Part shown: positions 1 to 5,234 of the stretch, piece after piece
Layout of the letters: each line of letters opens with the position of its first letter
Position numbering within the stretch: the first letter of the stretch is position 1
Assembly: GCA_022571825.1 (NCBI GenBank)
Contig: JACZXC010000148.1
Location: 1 to 7,100 of the forward strand
Reading direction: 5' to 3'
Length of the DNA: 7,100 nt
From: Myxococcales bacterium
GTDB taxonomy: Bacteria; Myxococcota_A; UBA9160; SMWR01
Notes under the pieces: generated by a model
Seen by the model: the letters and a program-made list of their open reading frames with translations, nothing else
Databases searched by the model: none
Told to the model about the DNA's origin: nothing
Translations under genes and position numbers: made by a program

Positions 1-429
1 GTCGAAGCCGTAGCCGAACACCCCTCCGTTGAGCACCGGGCGTTCCAGGATCCGCTCCAGGTGGGCGGGCCAGGTGTCTCGATCGCCGACCTCGTCGCCG
101 AACGTGAAGGAGTCGCCGACGGCGAGGATGGGTGAGCCGTGGACGGGGTCACGTCGCCCGTTGCTGCGGATGCCCGACGCGGTGATCGTGAGCATCGCAC
201 CCGAGTGCCATTTCCGCTTCGCGCGCGGGGTCGGAACGTAGCCGAGCAGTGGATCGTGACTGGTCGGATAGCTCGATTCGTGTAGCTCGAGAGTGGTCTG
301 GGGTTCGGCGGGAAGTGAGAACATCGCCCCGCGCAAGGCTCGTACCACCAGCTCCATCGAGACCACGCCCACGCCGATCCCCATCGAAACGGTGAGGGAA
401 ATCAACAGCGCGTCCTTCGCCCGGGACAT
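1..429 (-). CDS. SGNH/GDSL-type hydrolase, N-terminal part (runs off window)
   Basis: The reverse strand is open from an ATG at 429 to the window edge, giving 143 residues. Residues 7-25 form a single hydrophobic segment, so the protein is probably exported or anchored in the inner membrane with its catalytic part outside. The segment 'ILAVGDSFTFGDEV' (residues 101-114) is SGNH block I; Ser107 of the GDS triplet is the expected nucleophile. 'NGGVFGYG' (134-141) fits the block II glycine region. The Asn and His blocks lie beyond the window. SGNH enzymes are esterases or acyl-ester hydrolases, and membrane-attached versions often modify acyl groups on envelope polysaccharides; the substrate cannot be read here. 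The start follows a weak GGGG about nine bases upstream and lies 63 bp from the divergent glycosyltransferase start, so the two probably share a promoter region. Family assignment is good; substrate unknown. Confidence 0.85.
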   Translation of the reverse strand, partial: MSRAKDALLISLTVSMGIGVGVVSMELVVRALRGAMFSLPAEPQTTLELHESSYPTSHDPLLGYVPTPRAKRKWHSGAMLTITASGIRSNGRRDPVHGSPILAVGDSFTFGDEVGDRDTWPAHLERILERPVLNGGVFGYGFD

Positions 430-476
430 GAAGAGCCCCAGTTTGGCATGAATCGAACTAGAATGGGGGAGCAGTC

Positions 477-484
477 GAGGGGAG
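477..484 (+). promoter_or_regulatory. Ribosome binding site deciding the GT87 start
   Basis: GAGGGGAG lies 8 bases before the GTG at 493. The two in-frame ATGs further upstream (448 and 463) have no purine-rich Shine-Dalgarno sequence before them. This site therefore favours GTG 493 and removes 15 non-conserved polar residues from the longer reading. Confidence 0.6.
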
Positions 485-492
485 CGGATCCC

Positions 493-1728
493 GTGCAGAA
501 GCGCAGACGCGAATTCGGGCGGTGGGCTGCGGCCTCCGCGCTGGTTGCGGCGGTGGGATTCTACTACCGGGTGACCTGGGGCGACCTATCGGGCTTCGTG
601 GGCGCCATCGACGCCATTCCGGTCCTGTTCGCCGACTTCTTTCTGCACTTCCTGCCCGCCGGTCAGCAGATGCTTGCGGAGCACCGGCCGGGCCCTCTCT
701 TCGTTTATTCGCCGACCTTCGCACTGAGCCGCGCTCTCCTGACCGCCGTGCCGACCGAGCTGGAGGCCTTCCCGTGCGTCGCCTTCGAGATCAGCGCCTC
801 CCTGGCTCTGTTGGCTGTCTCGCTCTGGATTCTGCGATCGGATCACCCCGCCTTCGGTCCTCTCTGCGTCGTGGGCTTCATCACCTCGTTCCCGATTCTG
901 CACAACTTCGGTTGGGGGCAGGTCAGCGTTCCCCTCACGCTGTGCGTGTTACTCGGCTACACCTGCCATGATCGAGGCTGGATCGCGGCGGCGGCGGGGC
1001 TCCTCGCCTACGCCATCGCTATCAAGTACTACGTCGCGATTTTTCTGGTGTACTTCCTGTTTCGGCGTGACCTGCCTTTTCTGGCCTGGTGTCTCGCGGC
1101 ATCGGTATTGCTCATGGTCGCCCTTCCGGCCGCGGTGATGGGGCTCGAGACCACACTGGAGTACTACGAGACGACGCGCCATACGCTTTCGCTTCTCGGA
1201 CCGCGAATTTCTCGCGACCTCAACTCGCAGTATCTGCCGCACCTGGCGACGCGACTGTTCCGCGCGGCCCCAGCCGAGCGAGACTGGATCTTCGAGGCTG
1301 CCCGGCTCCTGGGCTATGGCGTCGTCGCCAGCAACCTCGCGATTCTGTGGATCGGAATTCGGCGCGCTCTACCCGGCGCCGGCACCCTCAGCTTCGTCGT
1401 GCTGAGCCTGTCCATTCCCTTCTTTGCTCCGACCTCGTGGCCCCACTACTTCAGCTATCTCCCCTTCTGTCAGGGCTTTCTGGCGCTGTCCGTTCCGCGG
1501 GAGCCGACTGCGGGGCGCCGGGTGGTGCTGGCCTCGACGGTTCTGCTATCGGTCCTGCTCTCCAACGTGATTTTCTTCAACCTGTGGGGTGACTGGCGCG
1601 CGTACGCGGCTGGTGGAACCCTCTTCGTTTCGAATTTTCTGCTGCTCATCGGCGTCTACGCGACAGTCTTGCCCCAGCTGGCCGGCTCGTCTGGCCGCCC
1701 GCCGACAACTAACCAAGAAGCTCGATGA
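493..1728 (+). CDS. GT87-like (DUF2029) polytopic membrane glycosyltransferase
   Basis: An integral membrane protein of 411 residues (426 if started at ATG 448; numbering below uses that longer form). It has about ten hydrophobic segments. Features of the GT-C fold family GT87, whose known members are polyprenyl-phosphate-mannose dependent mannosyltransferases: a first extracytoplasmic loop with 'ADFFLHFLPAGQQ' (62-74), where Asp63 is the likely catalytic acid, followed by 'FVYSPTFAL' (85-93); 'GWGQVSVPL' (155-163); a lysine inside a membrane segment (Lys193, 'AIKYYV'); and 'APTSWPHYFSYL' (327-338), which matches the family's W-H-Y motif near the last helices. The role would be transfer of a sugar from a lipid-phosphate donor outside the membrane; donor and acceptor cannot be read. 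The final codons overlap the convergent selenoprotein gene by 20 bp. The divergent SGNH hydrolase suggests envelope glycan work, by context only. Confidence 0.82.
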   Translation: MQKRRREFGRWAAASALVAAVGFYYRVTWGDLSGFVGAIDAIPVLFADFFLHFLPAGQQMLAEHRPGPLFVYSPTFALSRALLTAVPTELEAFPCVAFEISASLALLAVSLWILRSDHPAFGPLCVVGFITSFPILHNFGWGQVSVPLTLCVLLGYTCHDRGWIAAAAGLLAYAIAIKYYVAIFLVYFLFRRDLPFLAWCLAASVLLMVALPAAVMGLETTLEYYETTRHTLSLLGPRISRDLNSQYLPHLATRLFRAAPAERDWIFEAARLLGYGVVASNLAILWIGIRRALPGAGTLSFVVLSLSIPFFAPTSWPHYFSYLPFCQGFLALSVPREPTAGRRVVLASTVLLSVLLSNVIFFNLWGDWRAYAAGGTLFVSNFLLLIGVYATVLPQLAGSSGRPPTTNQEAR

Positions 1729-1924
1729 CTTCGGAATTCTCGGGAAAGCGGCCCTGGTCGTGCTTCGAGAATATCAGCTTGCCATCAGCGACCACGTTGA
1801 ACACACCATTGTCGCCCTTGATCAGTTTTGCGTCGATGCCCAGCTCATCCGAGATCTCGGCCGCCAGACTGGTGGCCTGGGGGTGATAGTTTCAGCGAAC
1901 GCAGTAGGTGATTTCGATCTCCAT
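1709..1924 (-). CDS. SelW/Rdx-family selenoprotein with CxxU redox motif (in-frame UGA = Sec)
   Basis: The reverse strand encodes 71 residues if the TGA at 1894-1892 is read as selenocysteine. The protein starts MEIEITYCVRU; Cys8 and Sec11 form CxxU, the selenium version of the thioredoxin-like CxxC of Rdx proteins (SelW, SelT, SelH, SelV). After the UGA the same frame continues with strong family character: 'NYHPQATSLAAEI' helix, 'LGIDAKLIKGDNGVFNVV' strands with the conserved Gly-x-Phe-x-Val, then 'DGKLIFSKHDQGRFPE' before the TAG at 1711-1709. Total length is that of a bacterial SelW-like protein. AAGGA at 1937-1933 lies 8 bases before ATG 1924, which decides this start over the ATG at 1933. 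The family is thought to handle thiol redox chemistry; no partner is visible. It overlaps the convergent GT87 gene by 20 bp. A nonsense mutation is the alternative, but a TGA exactly at the redox Cys with an intact gene on both sides argues for Sec. Confidence 0.9.
1861..1882 (-). promoter_or_regulatory. Candidate bacterial SECIS hairpin downstream of the UGA
   Basis: In the mRNA, bases 10-15 after the UGA (CCCCAG) can pair with CUGG plus GG at bases 25-31, leaving one bulged C. That is six base pairs closing a 9-nt loop that begins with G (GCCACCAGU). Bacterial SECIS elements lie within the coding region just 3' of UGA, with a short upper stem and a G at the start of the apical loop, to be bound by SelB. 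Position and loop fit, although the loop starts 15 nt after UGA, at the short end of what is usual. An alternative fold, GCCA/UGGC with loop CCAGUC, is also possible. Found by hand pairing, not by energy calculation. Confidence 0.5.
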
Positions 1925-1932
1925 CGATTCCA

Positions 1933-1937
1933 TCCTT
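1933..1937 (-). promoter_or_regulatory. Ribosome binding site of the selenoprotein gene
   Basis: AAGGA on the reverse strand is 8 bases from ATG 1924. It overlaps the upstream in-frame ATG at 1933, so it cannot serve that codon, and this fixes the start at 1924. Confidence 0.55.
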
Positions 1938-2090
1938 GGGAGGCGATTGCCCTCGTCTAGACTCTGGGGGTCTGGAGAACAGGCTACCCGGAGTTCCGGC
2001 CGACGCCAATCACTCTTCGCCTCTCCTGGGCCTGTTATCCTTCTATCCGTCTATCGTTCGACTTGGAGGCGAGGGCGTGAAACGCAACCG

Positions 2091-2420
2091 TTGACGCGAG
2101 TCGCGATCTATCGACGAGATCTGAAGGCCTCGGTCGAGCGCGTGTGGGAGAACGTTCTCGACTGGCACCTTCTGGAGCTCGTCATCGACCGAGCCCGACT
2201 CGAGTACGTGGCGCGCACTCTCGAGGGACCGGGGGCGAAGACCGAGATCTGGACTCGCCTCGAGCCGCGTCGCCTCCGATCGAGGGCGGGTGTGTGCGTT
2301 GCCCCTGGCACGGCTACCGATTCGATCTCTACACGGGCGAAAGCGCGGATGGGCGCGGCCTTCGACTCGCACCCGCCCCCGACGTGCAGATCGACGCCGA
2401 TCAGGGGAGGGTGCGTCTGG
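2091..2420 (+). pseudogene. Decayed SRPBCC + Rieske [2Fe-2S] protein gene
   Basis: Two fragments in different frames. From TTG 2091 the frame reads 'TRVAIYRRDLKASVERVWEN', then 'VLDWHLLELVIDRARLEY' and 'TLEGPGAKTEIWTRLEP': an SRPBCC/START-like start (the 'VERVWENVLDW' helix) followed by a later part of that domain with intervening residues missing. At about 2270 the frame changes, and the second frame reads 'CVRCPWHGYRFDLYTGESAD' followed by 'GRGLRLAPAPDVQIDADQ'. This is the C-terminal half of a Rieske domain with the second ligand pair (Cys-x2-His in CPWH). The first CxH ligand pair is absent, so no cluster could form. The homology runs out around 2420, inside the 3' end of the convergent gene. 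GGAGG at 2064-2068 precedes a GTG at 2077 that stops after five codons. Exact deletion points are inferred from domain logic, not alignment. The intact gene was probably a ring-hydroxylating-oxygenase-like or START-Rieske protein. Confidence 0.72.
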
Positions 2421-3885
2421 GTTGGGCCGGTGTTCGCCAGCCAGAACGCCGCCTGCGCAGGGCCGTAAGGAGCGGCAGCAAGAACGCCAGCTCGAAGCCC
2501 AGGCCGCAGCCCGGCGTCTTCTCCCAGTAGGGCCAGCTCAACGAGCAGACGGGGTCGTCGAAATCGATCAGGCCGTCTCCGTCGTTGTCGATGCCGTCGT
2601 CGCATCTGGGATCTTCCGGGAAGGTGCTCGGGAAGGGGCAGCCTGGGTCATCCGTATCGATCAATCCATCGCGATCGTTGTCGAGACCGTCTTCGCAATC
2701 GAGAACGGCGTCGAGGTCCGGCTTCAACACGAATAGCCCCCGATCGATGTCGCTCACCACGACGATCCCGCTGTCAAAGAACGGGTACACACCCCAGGCC
2801 CCCGCGAAGTTCGGGTTGTCGGCTTCCGGGGCCGTGTCGAAATAGGCGACCTCTCCCATCTCGGCCAGGTCCAGATTGCCAAGGCGCAGGATGCGCAGCC
2901 CGCTGCGATAGTTGGCCTGGAATACGTGATTTCCACGAACGTACTGGTTGTGATCAATGGCGGCCGTGACCCCGGTGTGGTGGCCGACCAGGAACGGCGC
3001 ATCCAGATCCGACAGGTCCCAGACGTAGGTCCGCGAGCCGTGGCCATTGCGCACTTCGTCGAGCTCGTCGCCCAGAAGGAAGTACCGGTGATCTTCCGTG
3101 AGCCACCCCTGGTGGGTGTACTCGTGGTCATAGCCGGTTCGCGAGAGCAGGAGTGGATTCGATTTGTCCGTGACGTCCACGATGGTGACGGTGTCTAGGT
3201 TGGAGCTGAAACAGACCTCCCGGCCTCGATGCTCGACGTCGGGCCCGGCGTAAACCACGCACTGTGTGTCGTGGGTGTAGCCGTCGCCGCTGTAGCAGCC
3301 TGCGAAGCTGGGGTTCGCGGGGTCGACGAGGTCGATCATGTGCAGCCCACCCGAACAGGTGGCGCTTCCCACGACGTAGGCGAATCCAGTGTCCTCGTCG
3401 ATCGCGATGTTGTGAGCGGCGCCGAACTCGAGGTAGTTGGCGTCGCTCGTGAACGTGACCGGCGGGCTGGTGACCGAGGCCAACTGGCGCAGATCCAGCA
3501 CCTGCATGCCGTGGCCCGGGGCCTCGCTCACGATGAACGCGTGGTCCGCGTAGACCTTGATATCTCGCCAGACGGACTCGGAGGTCGACGACGGCAGGGT
3601 TCCCACGATTACCGGATGGTGCGGGCTGCTCAGATCCACGACGGCGGTGCCGACGGACACGCCCAGGAGGGCGTACTCGACACCGGTGATCGGATCGGTC
3701 CACCCCCAGATGTCGTTCGCGCGGCTGGAGCCGAAAAAACCGAGGGAAACGTGGGCCAGTAGTTCGACGTTGCTGCAGGCGAATTCGTTGGCCGTGCCGC
3801 CTTCACACGGCGCGTTGGGGTGCCCACGGGCGGCCGAAGCGCCCAGGCAGACGACACACCAGGCGGCCAGCAGACGGGCCTTCAC
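2401..3885 (-). CDS. Secreted choice-of-anchor B family protein with Asp-rich repeats and C-terminal sorting-like signal
   Basis: 494 residues from a GTG start. Residues 1-21 are a signal peptide (Lys-Ala-Arg, hydrophobic core, 'ASAARG' cleavage region). Residues 35-390 form LVIVD/beta-propeller-like repeats typical of the choice-of-anchor B family: 'VWRDIKVYADHAFIVSEA', 'HGMQVLDLRQL', 'AHNIAIDEDTGFAYVVG', 'YTHDTQCVVYAG', 'EYTHQGWLTEDHRYFLLGDE'. Residues 396-416 and 427-447 are two near-identical Asp/Asn-rich modules ('DGLDNDRDGLID', 'DGIDNDGDGLID'), probably calcium binding. 'PGCGLGFELAFLLPLLTALR' (458-477) then three further Arg resembles a cysteine, transmembrane, arginine-cluster processing and anchoring signal of GlyGly/MYXO-CTERM type, implying surface attachment or release. 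Fourteen unusual residues follow the Arg cluster, encoded antisense to the Rieske remnant, so the original stop may have been lost. Molecular function is unknown. The region before GTG has only a weak AGAAAGA as ribosome site. Confidence 0.85.
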   Translation of the reverse strand: MKARLLAAWCVVCLGASAARGHPNAPCEGGTANEFACSNVELLAHVSLGFFGSSRANDIWGWTDPITGVEYALLGVSVGTAVVDLSSPHHPVIVGTLPSSTSESVWRDIKVYADHAFIVSEAPGHGMQVLDLRQLASVTSPPVTFTSDANYLEFGAAHNIAIDEDTGFAYVVGSATCSGGLHMIDLVDPANPSFAGCYSGDGYTHDTQCVVYAGPDVEHRGREVCFSSNLDTVTIVDVTDKSNPLLLSRTGYDHEYTHQGWLTEDHRYFLLGDELDEVRNGHGSRTYVWDLSDLDAPFLVGHHTGVTAAIDHNQYVRGNHVFQANYRSGLRILRLGNLDLAEMGEVAYFDTAPEADNPNFAGAWGVYPFFDSGIVVVSDIDRGLFVLKPDLDAVLDCEDGLDNDRDGLIDTDDPGCPFPSTFPEDPRCDDGIDNDGDGLIDFDDPVCSLSWPYWEKTPGCGLGFELAFLLPLLTALRRRRSGWRTPAQPRRTLP

Positions 3886-3945
3886 CGGATCTTTCTACCG
3901 CCGCCCGCACGCCCGGTCAATCGGCGCCGCGCCTCAACGATATGC

Positions 3946-3982
3946 GCCCCTACGAAGGTGGCTGTGCCACCTTCGTAGGGGC
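3946..3982. repeat. Perfect 17-bp palindrome with 3-nt loop (REP-like or hairpin)
   Basis: Arms GCCCCTACGAAGGTGGC (3946-3962) and GCCACCTTCGTAGGGGC (3966-3982) are exact reverse complements around the loop TGT. It lies 61 bp upstream of the choice-of-anchor B start and far from any gene end, and no T-run follows on either strand, so it does not look like a standard intrinsic terminator. Palindromes with GTAGGGGC-type ends occur as dispersed repeats in many bacteria, so a REP/MITE-like copy is likely (inference). A hairpin in the 5' leader of the downstream gene's mRNA is the alternative. Confidence 0.8.
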
Positions 3983-4220
3983 CGCTTCCGGGTGGGTCCT
4001 TTCTGAACCCCATGTCGACGCCCTCGTCGTCACCAGGAAGAGCCGCCGCACACGCGGGTACGCGACCGACTAGGGAGACGGTGAGTTGGCGCCGGAGGCG
4101 ACTACGCTCGACTCGGTGCCGGGGCGGTGCCCTGTCTTGGGTGCGACTGGTCGAGCCTGTCCGAGCGCCTGTCCCTGTGGGTTGGCCATCTCGCAGCTCC
4201 CGTCATCCACCCACGAGATT

Positions 4221-4320
4221 GTGAGACTTTGCCTCAAAATTTAGAAATCTTTTTCCGCGTTTTGGTAATTTTTTACCACAATTTTCCATTTACCCTGGGT
4301 GGTTTTTCCCACTATTGGGG
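4221..4320. other. AT-rich block in GC-rich surroundings
   Basis: By hand count this stretch is 38% GC, and 4231-4290 is about 30% GC, against low to mid 60s for the window. It contains a small hairpin TGGTAA-TTTT-TTACCA (4263-4278) and several T-runs. It could be a promoter or nucleoid-protein-binding region, or foreign DNA. No clear -35/-10 pair tied to a gene was found. Confidence 0.55.
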
Positions 4321-4380
4321 GTGGTGCACACCGCAGAAGCCTCCGCACGGTGGGCGTGATTCTTGCTGTAAGACCTCTTG

Positions 4381-4517
4381 CGGACGTTCGGAGTGGGCAG
4401 TCTTGAGTTGACTTGGGCTTGGAACATGCTGATCGGGAGAGAGGATCTGATGTTGCAAACGATGCGATTGTGGCCGGCGCTGTAGCTCTACGCGGAGCAG
4501 TGCCCACTTCACGTCCG
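4381..4517. repeat. Long imperfect inverted repeat enclosing about 100 bp
   Basis: Bases 4390-4399 pair with 4501-4510 (ten pairs, one of them G-T). After a 2-nt bulge (4388-4389), bases 4381-4387 pair with 4511-4517 (seven pairs). The arms are CGGACGT + TC + GGAGTGGGCA and TGCCCACTTC + ACGTCCG. The enclosed 101 bases include a possible inner GCTC/GAGC stem (4485-4498). No direct repeats flank the arms. It could be a structured RNA, a MITE-like element or a mobile-element remnant; nothing in it matches an RNA family I know. Confidence 0.5.
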
Positions 4518-4684
4518 GCCGGCCTCGCTGGATTCACCCGTTGCCTGCAACACTGGGAAGTTCTTGCGCGTCCAGAGGTGGCGCCGGTGGGAATGATCCG
4601 CTTCGTGGTGCCGTGTCGGGACTGGGCCCGCCACGTGCGACCCGCAGATTTCCACGCCGGCGTCGGGGGCCTCCGAATGCGCAT

Positions 4685-4733
4685 CCCCGGCCGCCGCGCG
4701 CGCCGCGACCACGGTGCGCCGCCGCGGCCGGGG
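4685..4733. repeat. GC-rich inverted repeat
   Basis: CCCCGGCCGC (4685-4694) pairs perfectly with GCGGCCGGGG (4724-4733), and three more pairs follow after one mismatch. The loop is about 20 nt. It lies in a very GC-rich stretch where such pairing is easier by chance, and no T-run follows, so a terminator is not supported. Confidence 0.4.
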
Positions 4734-4855
4734 ACACTCCCGGGCTCGGGTGTTCGCGGAGCCGATTCGATCGATGCCTCCGCCGCGGGTACCGAACCGC
4801 GATCGCCTCAAGCGCGGGTTCGAGCCAAAGGCGCAGACCGCGTTAGCTTTACCGC

Positions 4856-5226
4856 GTGGAGGAACCCCCGGCTGCGCTGACGTTGGTGTTGGCCTTGGCG
4901 GTGGGCATCGTCTCTCAGGTCGTCGCCCGGCACCTTCGCGTTCCGGGAATCGTGCTGCTGCTGCTCGCTGGGGTCTTGCTCGGGCCGGATGGGCTGGTCT
5001 CGAGCTGGCCGCGGTGCTGCGGGGGTCCGGCACGTCCGTCGTGTTCTTGGACTCGAATCCCCGCAACTGCCGTCGGGCCGAAGAAGCCGGATTCCCCGTG
5101 GTCTTCGGCGATGGGGTGCAGGAACGGACCCTTTTGCGGGCGCGTCCCCAGACTGTCGGTACGGCGATCGGTCTGACGCCCAACCAGATGGTCAACAGTG
5201 TCTTCGTGAGCCGAGCGCGGGAGTGG
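4856..5226 (+). pseudogene. Collapsed cation:proton antiporter (first TM segment + TrkA-N/RCK remnant)
   Basis: The frame from GTG 4856 reads an N-terminus with 'GIVSQVVARHLRVPGIVLLL' followed by 'LAGVLLGPDGL', the hallmark first segment of CPA1/CPA2 (NhaP/Kef-type) antiporters. At about 4990-5003 homology jumps to another frame: 'GLELAAVLRGSGTSVVFLDS', then 'EEAGFPVVFGDG' and 'LTPNQMVNSVFVSRARE'. This is a TrkA-N (RCK) nucleotide-binding domain with its beta-strand and acidic-residue pattern; the glycine-rich loop is incomplete. The roughly 350-400 residues of transport core normally between these parts are absent, and the frames do not match, so a deletion has removed the function. The RCK domain breaks off near 5226, next to the convergent gene end at 5235. 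No Shine-Dalgarno precedes GTG 4856. A sequencing artefact would not explain loss of the whole core. Family call is firm; exact junction is inferred. Confidence 0.75.
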
Positions 5227-5234
5227 GGAGGCCC

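Larger units (their letters stand above)
3983..4855. other. Gene-poor region without a recognisable gene
   Basis: I see no convincing coding sequence here on either strand. Long open frames at 4241-4684 (-), 4413-4880 (+) and 4509-5195 (-) are Arg/Pro/Ala-rich and show no domain. One short reverse-strand reading (ATG 4189 to TAG 4072-4070, 39 residues, starting MANPQGQALGQARPV) has GGGAG 7 bases before its start; it ends before any recognisable domain. The region also holds the AT-rich block, the 4381-4517 inverted repeat and a GC-rich hairpin at 4685-4694/4724-4733. It may be scarred remains of a mobile element, but no transposase, terminal repeats with target duplication, or intron domain V could be seen. 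Confidence 0.5.

Noticed and set aside
448..492. Upstream ATG starts (448, 463) for the GT87 gene
   Set aside because: Neither has a Shine-Dalgarno, whereas GTG 493 has GAGGGGAG at 8 bases; the extra residues are polar and not family-like. The choice is not certain.
1892..1894. TGA as a nonsense mutation making the SelW-like gene a pseudogene
   Set aside because: The TGA lies exactly at the redox Cys of CxxC, and no other lesion is present before or after it.
1589..1960. 123-residue forward ORF starting inside the GT87 gene
   Set aside because: It is antisense to the selenoprotein gene, shows no domain, and its apparent order comes from the opposite-strand coding sequence.
3946..3982. Intrinsic terminator
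   Set aside because: No T-run follows on either strand and no gene ends nearby; the closest gene starts here instead.
4470..4545. tRNA-like stretch (TGTAGCTC...GGAGC)
   Set aside because: The D-loop is too short and lacks GG, and no T-arm with TTCRA or matching acceptor stem could be found.
4413..4880. 155-residue forward ORF and the overlapping reverse ORF at 4509-5195
   Set aside because: Arg/Pro/Ala-rich composition typical of open frames in GC-rich DNA, no recognisable motif, no good ribosome site.
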